This document shows, piece after piece, positions 16,852 through 25,041 of a stretch of DNA of 64,000 nucleotides (its first letter is position 1; each line of letters starts with the position of its first letter). Source of the DNA: G963663315 sp965116335 (GTDB taxonomy: Bacteria; Pseudomonadota; Gammaproteobacteria; Arenicellales; Poriferihabitantaceae); the NCBI GenBank assembly GCA_965116335.1, contig OZ220677.1:2790001-2854000 (forward strand), in the 5' to 3' direction. The position numbers and the translations under genes were made by a program. Under the pieces are notes generated by a model. It ran no database searches. It saw only the letters and a list, made by a program, of their open reading frames with translations, and had not been told where the DNA came from.

Positions 16852-17946
16852 TCAGATTTTGCCGGAAGCGATCAATCCCAGCGGGTCGTCCGGGTCTATT
16901 CCATCCATGTATACCTTCCTTCTGTCCTGGTTGGCGACCTGATAGACAAGACCCAGCCAGTTATTGACGATGGCCTTGCCGGTATCTGCCCATGTGACGT
17001 CAACCAGGTGAGACAGTTCTTCTTCGGGAAAGGGTTTCAGGGTTTCCCGGCCTCCCTTGTGTTGCAGCACTTCGCGTTCGTAGGCGGTAATTACATCCAT
17101 CGCCTGGTCGAAGAAATAGTGTTCAGGAGGCGGCGTGAAATCCGGGCGTACTCCATTGATATACCGGACGACTTCCCTTTTATACTCTTTCAGGAGGCTG
17201 ACCGCGTCATACTCCGGGTGCCCCTGGAAGAAAACAAACCGCAACCCGTCTGGACTAACCCCCAGATGCAGGTCGGATTCCCGGCTCTCAGCCAATACCA
17301 GCAAACCCGCTTCCCGGAACTGGTTGGAATTGACCTCGTAGACATGGGAATGCGGGGCATCGAACCGGCTGTCAATGTTGATGGTCAGCGGATGATACTG
17401 ATCGGTGAGGCGGTTGGAATAGACTCCCCATCGCTTGCGCGGCAACGGGTAGCGCTCAATTCCCCATAATTGCTGGACGATGGCGTGCGTCGCCAGGCAG
17501 GAACACATGACTGAACAAACATTGGTTTTTGCCCACTGGATCACTTCTTCAAGAGGCCGCCAGAAGGGTTCCCGGGAAATATCGCTTTGTGCCGGATTGG
17601 CGCCCGACAAAATCAAGGCATCCAGGCCGGATTCCTGCAACTCTTCAAAGCTGCGGTAAAATTCATCAATATGCCGCTTCGCGGATTCGTCTCTGGGAAT
17701 CTCCGGGAAGGTGAACGGATGAACATAAAACTGCGCGATTCGGTTACACGACCCAACCAGTCTCAGGAATTGACGTTCAGTGGCCTGCAACGCCGCATCG
17801 GGCATCATATTCAACAGACCGATATGCATCTCCCGGATATCCTGTTTTTCCGCCCGGCCCGGAGGCAGCACTTCCTGGCCTTCCTGTCGGAGTCGGGCAA
17901 AACTGGGTAAATCGGAATGGGCAACCAGGGGCATATCGTACCTCAA
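16852..17946 (-). CDS. metA: homoserine O-succinyltransferase (MetA family)
   Basis: MetA acylates L-homoserine at the first committed step of methionine synthesis. The glutamine amidotransferase-like fold and the catalytic residues are visible: the nucleophilic cysteine in VMCSCLATHA, the catalytic histidine and glutamate in FFQGHPEYD, and the early MHIGLLNMMPDAALQATERQ block. At 364 residues it is longer than E. coli MetA (309), mainly at the C-terminus. Succinyl- versus acetyl-CoA use cannot be settled by eye. Its start overlaps the end of the upstream P-loop ATPase by 4 nt. A copy of its 3' end stands at 12307-12368. Confidence 0.92.
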   Translation of the reverse strand: MRYDMPLVAHSDLPSFARLRQEGQEVLPPGRAEKQDIREMHIGLLNMMPDAALQATERQFLRLVGSCNRIAQFYVHPFTFPEIPRDESAKRHIDEFYRSFEELQESGLDALILSGANPAQSDISREPFWRPLEEVIQWAKTNVCSVMCSCLATHAIVQQLWGIERYPLPRKRWGVYSNRLTDQYHPLTINIDSRFDAPHSHVYEVNSNQFREAGLLVLAESRESDLHLGVSPDGLRFVFFQGHPEYDAVSLLKEYKREVVRYINGVRPDFTPPPEHYFFDQAMDVITAYEREVLQHKGGRETLKPFPEEELSHLVDVTWADTGKAIVNNWLGLVYQVANQDRRKVYMDGIDPDDPLGLIASGKI

Positions 17947-18794
17947 TCAACGGGTTGGTCGTGCAGGCTGCTGCAAATCAGTTCTATTATGTCTTTTTCG
18001 TCCCGCATTTCAAAAATTCTTTCCGCATGGATTGTATAACCGTATTGGCGCGCGATGGACTGATACTGGGATTTACGAAAACCCACCAGATGCGGAAATA
18101 CCCACTGGAAAAACTCAGTCGGAATAATTTCACTGACCTGTTTCAAATTGTTTTGTTCAAGATACATTTGCAGGTGCCGGTCCAGAAATTCATTTTCGTA
18201 AAACAGCGGCTTGGGATTCTGCAAGGCCCGCTCCAGCAGCAACTGTTCCATCTCGTCGCTGGCTTCAAGATACAGGATTACCGTGGTTTCCGACAGGCGC
18301 TGCCAACATTCTTCTGCGTTCAGTCCGCAAACGCTGCCACCGGCATCATTGACAAAGTGGGGGTTTTGATAATCCTGCGTGGCCTTCTTCATGAACCGAT
18401 CAACGTCGGCCATGGCCCTTACTTCCGCATCCCGGAACAGTGCCTGTCTGCGTTTGAACTCGCCGACATCCAGACCGCCGGCCTCCGGGTCGCCGATCAT
18501 GCCGAGAAACTTTGAGATTGGATGCAGATGATTGGTGGTGATATTGTTGCGAATATGAATCGAATCACTCACCAATAAATCCCGAAGAAATGCGCATCGC
18601 ATCGCATGAGCTTTTATGTTGTCCAGGATATGCTCATCCAGATACCTTGTGCCGATACGGTAATCGCCGGAATAGTGAAACCAGGTATCGGAGGGCAGTT
18701 TCGAGCTGAACGTGGTTTTGCCCACGCCGGACATACCCAGCAGGGTAATCGCCTTGTTCGGCCACTCCTGGAATTGTCTGGCAGTCAATCTCAT
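17943..18794 (-). CDS. P-loop ATPase/kinase-like protein coupled to metA
   Basis: The 283-residue protein has a Walker A motif (LLGMSGVGKTTFSSKLP) at residues 18-34 and an acidic strand end near ILYLEASDEMEQ. Similar genes directly upstream of metA are known to me from other gammaproteobacteria but carry no assigned function. The 4-nt overlap with metA argues for translational coupling and a link with methionine or sulfur metabolism. The fold could be that of a nucleoside or small-molecule kinase. There is no signal peptide or membrane segment. Confidence 0.7.
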   Translation of the reverse strand: MRLTARQFQEWPNKAITLLGMSGVGKTTFSSKLPSDTWFHYSGDYRIGTRYLDEHILDNIKAHAMRCAFLRDLLVSDSIHIRNNITTNHLHPISKFLGMIGDPEAGGLDVGEFKRRQALFRDAEVRAMADVDRFMKKATQDYQNPHFVNDAGGSVCGLNAEECWQRLSETTVILYLEASDEMEQLLLERALQNPKPLFYENEFLDRHLQMYLEQNNLKQVSEIIPTEFFQWVFPHLVGFRKSQYQSIARQYGYTIHAERIFEMRDEKDIIELICSSLHDQPVD

Positions 18795-18830
18795 CTCAAC
18801 ATGGAATCCATAGATTGCAAAAGCGTGATT

Positions 18831-19643
18831 CTACAGGAACAGGAGCAGTATAATCACGCCCAATATCAGCCGATAGATCACGAAAGGCATCAGGCTGAAG
18901 CGTTGTACGAATTGCAGGAAATAGTGCACACAGATAAATGCGACACTTGCTGAAACGAGGGTTGCAAAAGCCAGGATTCCCCATTGTGTCTGCCAATGCA
19001 CTGGAGTCGAATCAACCAGGATATTCCTGGCTTGCCAGATTCCAGCCAGCGCAATAATCGGGATGCCCATAAGAAACGAGAACCGGGTGGCGGCTTCTCG
19101 CGTCAATCCCGCCATCATTCCGGCGGATAGGGTGATGCCGGAACGTGAAGTCCCCGGAATCAGAGCCAGTATCTGGGCGCAGCCAATCAGCAAGGCATCT
19201 TTCCAGCCGAGAGATTCCAGAGTTCTGGTTTTGCTTCCCAGTCGGTCAGCAAGGCCCAGAACAATCCCGAAAACAATGGTTGCAAGGGCAATCGGCAACG
19301 GTTCCCTCAATGCGCTGATGATGAGGTCCTCCAGTAGCAGGCCCGCGATGCCGGTAAGCGCCGTAGTAAACACAATCAACCAGCCCAGTTTGCTGTGAAT
19401 GGTGGTCTGACCGGTATACAGAGAGCGTGTCCAGTCGCCCACAATCAAGATCAGGTCATTGCGAAAGTAGATCATGACCGCAGCCAGTGTGCCGACATGG
19501 ATGGCGACATCAAAAGGCAATCCCTGATCCGGCCAGTCAAACAGGGCAGGCAGCAGCACCAGATGCCCGGAACTCGATATTGGCAGGAATTCGGTGATTC
19601 CCTGAATCAGCGCCAGCCAGAAAGCCTGAATCCACTCCGTCAT
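18831..19643 (-). CDS. uppP: undecaprenyl-diphosphatase
   Basis: UppP/BacA (270 aa) dephosphorylates undecaprenyl diphosphate to recycle the lipid carrier for cell-wall synthesis and confers bacitracin tolerance. Both active-site regions are present: the (E/Q)-rich TEFLPISSSGHL near residue 18 and PGTSRSGITLSAGMMAG near residue 165. Eight or so hydrophobic segments are evident. The start overlaps the stop of the methyltransferase gene upstream by 4 nt, so the two are probably co-translated. Confidence 0.96.
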   Translation of the reverse strand: MTEWIQAFWLALIQGITEFLPISSSGHLVLLPALFDWPDQGLPFDVAIHVGTLAAVMIYFRNDLILIVGDWTRSLYTGQTTIHSKLGWLIVFTTALTGIAGLLLEDLIISALREPLPIALATIVFGIVLGLADRLGSKTRTLESLGWKDALLIGCAQILALIPGTSRSGITLSAGMMAGLTREAATRFSFLMGIPIIALAGIWQARNILVDSTPVHWQTQWGILAFATLVSASVAFICVHYFLQFVQRFSLMPFVIYRLILGVIILLLFL

Positions 19644-20827
19644 AATCTGTGCCGGTAATTCTGCATCGTGAACCCGCTTAATGGTGCCTCGTGATTCCGG
19701 GTCACGGCGAGCACCTTGAACAACTCACCCATTTCATGCGGCAGAGTCAGCTTCCTGATTTCCTGATTTCGCGCCAGCGATTCCGGGCAGGGCTCGGCAT
19801 GGTTGAAACCCTCCGATGAAAAATCCAGTAATTCCAGAGACAGCAGAAAAGCAGCCTGATTACAATAGCCTGCCAGATGCAGCCCCGCATCCAGCGCCGT
19901 TTCCGCCAGGGCGCTGAAATCGACATGAGCGGTAATATCCTGTAACCCCGGCCAGAGAAATGGATTGTCATGGGCAGTATGCCGGTAGTGGCACATCAGT
20001 GTCCCACCCGCCCGGTCGCGGTGATAAAACTCTCCCTGTGGGAAGCCGTAATCAATCACAAGGATTACGCCCCGGACCAATTGCTCTCCGACTGTTCGCA
20101 ACCAGGCCTCTGCGGCCGCTCCAATCTCACTCTGGTATCCGGCTGGCAGGTCGAATCGGGACAGCCGCTCGGCCAGTCGAGGTTCCAGCGGACCGGACGA
20201 CAGACGGTATCTGAACTCCTCATTTTCCAGACCCACTCCGAGCGGGCGTGGAGTTCCATCCGAGTCAATTTCGAATCGGGTAACCGGCAGCGCGTCCAGC
20301 AACTCATTAGCGATGACCACCCCATGCAGGCCGGATTCCGGGAAGTCAGTCAGCCAGCTGGTGGTCTGGAGAAATTCCGGGCAATGCCTGGCAATGGTTT
20401 GTGTTTGCCTGTGTTTCAATTCCGGGCTGGTTTCCATGATCAGATATTGATCAATGCGGTTATCACTCTGTTTGAAGTGATCCATTATATCGCGAGCAAG
20501 TTTCCCGGTGCCGGCGCCAAACTCGATAATGGTGCGCGAGGATTGGCTGTCGGGCGATATTTTATCCTGCTGATCAAAAATTTCCATGCACTGTCGGGCG
20601 AGACATCCGGCGAACTGGTTGCCAAGCTCTGGCGCGGTTACAAAATCGCCGCCGGCTCCCAGTTTAACCGATCCGGCACTGTAGTAACCGAGTCCTCGAG
20701 AGTATAATGCCAGATCCATGAACCTGTCGAAACCGATCCATCCCTGATTGCCCCGGATCTCATCCCGAATCAGCCGGGAGAGATTTTCACTGTGTTGCAG
20801 TTGAGTGGGATCAGGTGGATTTGGCAC
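19640..20827 (-). CDS. MidA/NDUFAF7-type SAM-dependent methyltransferase
   Basis: The 395-residue protein belongs to COG1565/DUF185, whose mitochondrial member NDUFAF7 methylates an arginine of a complex I subunit. The N-terminal signature (GWIGFDRFMDLALYSRGLGYY), the stretch GAGGDFVTAPE and the SAM loop IIEFGAGTGKLARDI are clear, as is VIANELLDALPV. The bacterial substrate is not established. It is followed by uppP with a 4-nt overlap, and its promoter region is shared with the divergent pteridine reductase gene. Confidence 0.88.
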   Translation of the reverse strand: MPNPPDPTQLQHSENLSRLIRDEIRGNQGWIGFDRFMDLALYSRGLGYYSAGSVKLGAGGDFVTAPELGNQFAGCLARQCMEIFDQQDKISPDSQSSRTIIEFGAGTGKLARDIMDHFKQSDNRIDQYLIMETSPELKHRQTQTIARHCPEFLQTTSWLTDFPESGLHGVVIANELLDALPVTRFEIDSDGTPRPLGVGLENEEFRYRLSSGPLEPRLAERLSRFDLPAGYQSEIGAAAEAWLRTVGEQLVRGVILVIDYGFPQGEFYHRDRAGGTLMCHYRHTAHDNPFLWPGLQDITAHVDFSALAETALDAGLHLAGYCNQAAFLLSLELLDFSSEGFNHAEPCPESLARNQEIRKLTLPHEMGELFKVLAVTRNHEAPLSGFTMQNYRHRL

Positions 20828-20920
20828 GGCGCAGGTGAGGTCAGTCCCTAACAGGCAGCCGAGTATACAGGCTTTGACAAATCGTGAAAATAAAATAGTA
20901 TGCGGGCAACCATTGAAAAC

Positions 20921-21682
20921 ATGAGTGACTCATCTGACAGAGTAATACTGGTTACCGGCGCGGCGCGGCGAATTGGCGCCGGTATGGCTCGTTACCTGCA
21001 TGCACAGGGTATGCGCGTCATCATCCACTACAACCAAAGCACAAGGCAGGCACAGTCATTGCAACAGGAGTTGTGCCGGATTCGTCCTGAATCGGCTGGC
21101 ATAATCCAGGCCAATCTCAGAGAAGTTTCCAGTCTGGAAGAAATGCTCCGGGTAGCCGTCGACCAAGCCGGACGACTGGATGGCTTGATCAACAACGCCT
21201 CGGCCTTTTTCCCAACGCCGCTGGCTTCTGGTACTGAGCAGGAGTGGGATGAATTGATGGAAGTCAATCTCAAGGCACCCTGGTTCCTGTCCAGAGCCGC
21301 TGCGCCTTTCCTTGAGAAAACCAAAGGCACGATTATCAATATCATCGACATCTATGCACAATCTCCGCTCTCGCATTATGCGGCCTATTGCGCCTCAAAA
21401 GCTGGTCTGGCATCCATCACCCGATCACTGGCTCAGGAACTCGGGCCGGATGTGCGAGTCAATGCCATAGCACCGGGAGCGATTCTGTGGCCGGAAAATA
21501 ATGACGACCCGGATGCCCGTCGGCAACTGATTGCCCGGACTCCGCTCAAACGCACTGGCGACCCGCAGGACATCGCGCGCACCGCACACTTCCTGATTTG
21601 TGGCTCGGACTTCATTACCGGGCAGATGATCAACGTGGACGGCGGTCGCACCAACGCATTTCTCGACCCCGGATCAATATGA
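20921..21682 (+). CDS. pteridine reductase (FolM/PTR1-like short-chain dehydrogenase)
   Basis: This 253-residue NADPH-dependent SDR has the TGAARRIG cofactor motif, whose double arginine is typical of pteridine reductases, NNASAFFPTPL, and the catalytic YCASKAG with the tyrosine of YAAY upstream. It should reduce dihydropterins to tetrahydropterins. I start it at 20921 (MSDSSDR); an ATG at 20900 is also open and neither has a good ribosome site. It ends in an ATGA overlap with dsbB. Confidence 0.88.
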   Translation: MSDSSDRVILVTGAARRIGAGMARYLHAQGMRVIIHYNQSTRQAQSLQQELCRIRPESAGIIQANLREVSSLEEMLRVAVDQAGRLDGLINNASAFFPTPLASGTEQEWDELMEVNLKAPWFLSRAAAPFLEKTKGTIINIIDIYAQSPLSHYAAYCASKAGLASITRSLAQELGPDVRVNAIAPGAILWPENNDDPDARRQLIARTPLKRTGDPQDIARTAHFLICGSDFITGQMINVDGGRTNAFLDPGSI

Positions 21683-22167
21683 TTACCTACAGAACTCTCT
21701 CCCTGGCAGGCTTTTTAATCTGCGCCGCGCTGATTGCCATAGTGCTCTATTTTCAGTATGCCGAAGGACTTGCCCCCTGTCCGCTTTGTATCTTCCAGCG
21801 CGTCGCTTTCATCGCGCTGGGTGTTGTATTTCTGCTGGGTTTTCTGCATAATCCCGGTGGCTGGGGCAGAAAGGGCTACAGCGGGCTTGCCGCCCTGATC
21901 GGTCTGACCGGCGCCGGTATTGCGGCGCGCCATGTCTGGTTACAGAATCTCCCCGCCGACCAGGTGCCAGAGTGTGGCCCCGGACTCGACTTCATGCTGG
22001 AAGTGATGCCCCTCACAAAAATGCTCGAAACCGTATTCAAAGGGTCGGGAGAATGCGCCGAAGTACTGTGGACACTGTTCGGCATATCCATGCCCGGCTG
22101 GAGCCTGATCTGGCTGATCCTGCTAACCCTGCTGGCGTTGTCGATGATGTTCAGGCATCCGGGTTGA
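21679..22167 (+). CDS. dsbB: disulfide bond formation protein B
   Basis: DsbB (162 aa) is the inner-membrane quinone reductase that reoxidises DsbA. Four hydrophobic segments are visible. The first periplasmic loop holds the CPLC pair (LAPCPLCIFQR) and the second the other cysteine pair (VPECGPG and GECAEV), so the redox relay is complete. The ATG at 21679 overlaps the preceding stop as ATGA and replaces the longer upstream frame. Confidence 0.94.
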   Translation: MITYRTLSLAGFLICAALIAIVLYFQYAEGLAPCPLCIFQRVAFIALGVVFLLGFLHNPGGWGRKGYSGLAALIGLTGAGIAARHVWLQNLPADQVPECGPGLDFMLEVMPLTKMLETVFKGSGECAEVLWTLFGISMPGWSLIWLILLTLLALSMMFRHPG

Positions 22168-22235
22168 CTGATCCATCACTCCTTTCATAATGACTATCGT
22201 GTTATTGTTGTTCTATATGCTGGCAACCCCCTGAA

Positions 22236-23153
22236 ATGGAAAATAACTGGATATGGCAAAGACCGGATTGGCCGGTATGGGAATACGTTTTGTCCGAGCA
22301 AACCGTCAGACAGCTATTGAAGATTTATAAACTGGCGAAAAAACGCAATGGCAATACGATTCACACGGACCCACCAGAGTTACAAAGCGAAAAGGCGATA
22401 CGTTCCCTCGCCATGGAGGCCCGCGCTACCAGCGCAATCGAGGGAGAGCATCTCTCATACGGTGACCTTCATTCCGTTGCCACTTCCCTGCTTAAATCTG
22501 ATCATCCGGTAGACCCGAATATCGACCAACGTACTACAGGGGTTGTGCAAATGCTGGTCGCGTCTCGCAGGAATATCCATGAGCCACTGACCAGAAACCG
22601 ATTACATCAGTTACATCAACAGTTACTGGGATATATGGAACGGGACAAGCGATATCAGGGACAAATCGGCCAGTACCGATCCGGGGGCGTAGTCATTGGA
22701 GACGGGCAGCGGATTCTGTATGAAGCGCCACCGCCGGAACAAGTCGAGTTCCTGATGGCTGCTTTTGTCGAATGGTACAACCTCCCCTTTCAATTACCCA
22801 CCGGCAGTGCCCCGGCACTACCTGATCAGGATATGGATAATCCGATATTGCTGGCGCCGGTCAAGTCAGCTCTCGCGCATCTGTGGTTTGAGTGTATTCA
22901 TCCATTCATTGACGGTAACGGTCGTATCGGTCGCGCATTGTCTGAGCAGATTCTATTGAAGGCGAGCCTTCCCGATATGCTGCTGTCCCAGACCATTGAG
23001 ATACAACGTCCATCTTACTACCAGGAATTAAACCAGTATGGCAAGGATCATCAGGGAAACAATATCAGTGGTTGGATCAGTTGGTTTACGGCGCTGATTG
23101 ACAGGGCCATAGTGAGAGCAAGAGTAGCAGAGCAGGAAGCGGAATATGGATGA
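22236..23153 (+). CDS. Fic family protein with DUF4172 N-terminus, C-terminal domain absent
   Basis: Fic enzymes transfer AMP (or similar groups) to target hydroxyls. The catalytic motif HPFIDGNGRIGR lies at residues about 227-238 and is intact, and the N-terminal inhibitory helix shows TSAIEGE, matching (S/T)xxxE(G/N), so activity should be self-restrained. The N-terminus (WIWQRPDWPVWEY) is the DUF4172 type. Relatives I know are about 370 residues and end in a winged helix; this protein ends at 305, so the DNA-binding part is missing. It is followed at once by a Phd-type antitoxin gene and a decayed toxin, the left margin of the defence island. Confidence 0.9.
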   Translation: MENNWIWQRPDWPVWEYVLSEQTVRQLLKIYKLAKKRNGNTIHTDPPELQSEKAIRSLAMEARATSAIEGEHLSYGDLHSVATSLLKSDHPVDPNIDQRTTGVVQMLVASRRNIHEPLTRNRLHQLHQQLLGYMERDKRYQGQIGQYRSGGVVIGDGQRILYEAPPPEQVEFLMAAFVEWYNLPFQLPTGSAPALPDQDMDNPILLAPVKSALAHLWFECIHPFIDGNGRIGRALSEQILLKASLPDMLLSQTIEIQRPSYYQELNQYGKDHQGNNISGWISWFTALIDRAIVRARVAEQEAEYG

Positions 23154-23253
23154 CACAGACTCTTCACCTGCTCAACTGGAACATGGCGCCCCAATTCCCA
23201 TTGACTTATTACATTACCCGCTATTATTACATACATTATTAGCAGGTTCTCAA

Positions 23254-23496
23254 ATGAAGGTTACGATGCTCGAAGTAAACAGGCAGGCTAACCATATCGT
23301 TAACCAGGTTTCTGAAAGTGGTGAATCAGCAATTATTTATAAACACGGCAGGCCCATTGCCGAAATTCGCGCCCTTGCGGACAACTCTGGCAACAAACGA
23401 GACAAAGCTCTTGAACGCCTGTTGAACCTGCAACCGACAGCGGTCAACGAACCTGTCTCTGGAGTCATTGCGAAAGGACGCCATCGTGGCGTTTAG
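23254..23496 (+). CDS. Phd/YefM family antitoxin, orphaned
   Basis: The 80-residue protein has the Phd N-terminal DNA-binding fold: start MKVTMLEVNRQANHIVNQV, then GESAIIYKHGRPIAEI. I choose the ATG at 23254 over the longer open frame from 23146, whose extra sequence has no similarity to the family. Its 3' end overlaps GTG at 23486, the normal start position of a VapC-type toxin, but that toxin survives only as a fragment. It may still repress its promoter or cross-react with other toxins. Confidence 0.85.
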   Translation: MKVTMLEVNRQANHIVNQVSESGESAIIYKHGRPIAEIRALADNSGNKRDKALERLLNLQPTAVNEPVSGVIAKGRHRGV

Positions 23497-23611
23497 AACG
23501 TTAAAACAATCCTGCCCTATTGCCACACTGGACAAGACCATCCGGAAAACGTCAGATAAGACAAAACACAGATTGTTCGAACTCTGGGCAACAAAAATCC
23601 TCTTGAATTAA
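23486..23611 (+). pseudogene. VapC (PIN domain) toxin remnant
   Basis: A 41-codon frame begins GTG GCG TTT inside the antitoxin 3' end, as vapC genes do, and then jumps to RTLKQSCPIATLDKTIRKT and on to LFELW, which resembles the last 35 residues of PIN-domain toxins (CPLATLDxxL pattern). About 90 central codons, including the first catalytic acids, are gone. This looks like an internal deletion that left the reading frame intact. Confidence 0.7.
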
Positions 23612-23694
23612 TAAATGTTTGAATGTTTTGTATGTATTGGTATCGGACAGCAAGACGTGAATGAATGGCTTTGATCTTGTCTTGAAAAAAGCCG

Positions 23695-24906
23695 TCATCG
23701 TAGAGATGCCCTGAGGTTGTCCGTATCAGGTCTGAGTCTTGTATTTGAGAGTCTGTCCAGTGCTTCGTCTATCAAGTCCACGGCTTCGTCAATATCCTGG
23801 TCACTTGTCCCGAAGCCAAGACTGAACCGTATGGATGCCTCCGCATCTTCGTGAGTCAAGCCGATGGCTTTGAGTACATGGGATGGCTCAGTGATTCCAG
23901 ATGTACAGGCAGATCCGGTAGAAGCTGCAAGACGGGGTTGGAGTGCCAGCAAGATATCATCGGCTGAAAAACCGTTGAAACAGATATTCACATTGCCGGG
24001 ATGGCAGCTTTCCGCGGCGCAACTATTCAAACGGGTCGGCCACGGCAAGCCAGTTAATTGTTTAACAAAATAATCTCTGCGGTTACGCAAGAGTGTCCGT
24101 TTCTGCCCAATTTCGTTACTGTTCAGAAGTTCCGCTGCGGCACCCATACCAACACATAAAGGCGTAGGAACCGTACCGGAACGCAAGGCTTTTTGTTGCC
24201 CACCGCCATAGATGAGAGGCTCTATGTGATTCTGCAACTCACGGCGTATATAGAGTGCGCCAATACCTTTTGGACCATGCATCTTGTGTGCGGAAAGACT
24301 CATAATATCCACATAATCAGCAAAATCCCGTAAATCTATCGAAACAGGAGCTTGTGCAGCATCGCAATGGAATATTGCGCCTGCTTTCCTGACAGATTCA
24401 GAAATTTGTTTGATGTTCTGTATCGTTCCAATTTCATTATTGACCGCCATAATGGATACGGCGAACACATCTTCATCCAAAACTTCATTGAGCTCCGACA
24501 GCAGAATACGGCCTTGTCTGTCAACAGGAAGTTGAGTCACCTGCAAGCCAAGTTGACCTGAAAGAATATGTCCGGCTGCAAGTACACATTTATGTTCGAT
24601 TTCGCTAAGGATAAACCGTTTTTTCTTGCTGTCAGGATGTGCGCGTCTGGCAAGACCCAGCAGAGCCATGTTATTCGACTCGGTGGCTCCTGATGTAAAA
24701 ACGATCTCATCGGGATCAGCCCCGATCAAACTGGCTATTTGTGATACTGCCCGCTCTACGGCAAGCGAACTTTCCCAACCAAGGTTATGGGTGGAGTGCG
24801 GATTCCCGAACAATTCTTTAAAATATGGCAGCATCCTGTCGAAAACACGCTGATCAATCGGGGTTGTTGCTTGATGATCGAGATAGATAGTGTCTGAAAT
24901 TCTCAT
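23695..24906 (-). CDS. sspA: cysteine desulfurase SspA/DndA type
   Basis: The 403-residue PLP enzyme of the NifS/IscS family takes sulfur from cysteine and hands it on as persulfide. PLP-binding lysine is in SLSAHKMHGPKG, the catalytic cysteine in ASTGSACTSG, and the N-terminal YLDHQATTPID is typical. No iscU or iscA lies nearby; instead it is divergent from sspB, 135 bp away, as expected for SspA of the DNA phosphorothioation pathway. Housekeeping IscS is the alternative, less likely given the context. Confidence 0.88.
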   Translation of the reverse strand: MRISDTIYLDHQATTPIDQRVFDRMLPYFKELFGNPHSTHNLGWESSLAVERAVSQIASLIGADPDEIVFTSGATESNNMALLGLARRAHPDSKKKRFILSEIEHKCVLAAGHILSGQLGLQVTQLPVDRQGRILLSELNEVLDEDVFAVSIMAVNNEIGTIQNIKQISESVRKAGAIFHCDAAQAPVSIDLRDFADYVDIMSLSAHKMHGPKGIGALYIRRELQNHIEPLIYGGGQQKALRSGTVPTPLCVGMGAAAELLNSNEIGQKRTLLRNRRDYFVKQLTGLPWPTRLNSCAAESCHPGNVNICFNGFSADDILLALQPRLAASTGSACTSGITEPSHVLKAIGLTHEDAEASIRFSLGFGTSDQDIDEAVDLIDEALDRLSNTRLRPDTDNLRASLR

Positions 24907-24951
24907 TAATTCAATTAGATAAGAGGTATGAGCTAAATGTGTTCTGCCTTA

Positions 24952-25003
24952 TTGACTATAACATACACTGTACATTATGATTGAACTGGATGAACCGTCC
25001 AGT
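24952..25003 (+). promoter_or_regulatory. sspBCD promoter and operator candidate
   Basis: TTGACT (24952-24957) and TATGAT (24976-24981) form a -35/-10 pair with an 18-bp spacer, oriented to sspB. Immediately downstream, ACTGGA (24985-24990) and TCCAGT (24998-25003) form an inverted repeat with a 7-bp spacer across the likely transcription start, a reasonable operator. The ribosome site AGGAAG lies at 25029-25034 before the ATG at 25042. Confidence 0.5.
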
Positions 25004-25041
25004 AAGGAAAGATAAACTGATATTACACAGGAAGCCCTGAG

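Noticed and set aside
23695..24906. Housekeeping iscS
   Set aside because: No iscR, iscU, iscA or hsc genes are near; divergent placement next to DUF4007 and PAPS-reductase-like genes fits SspA.
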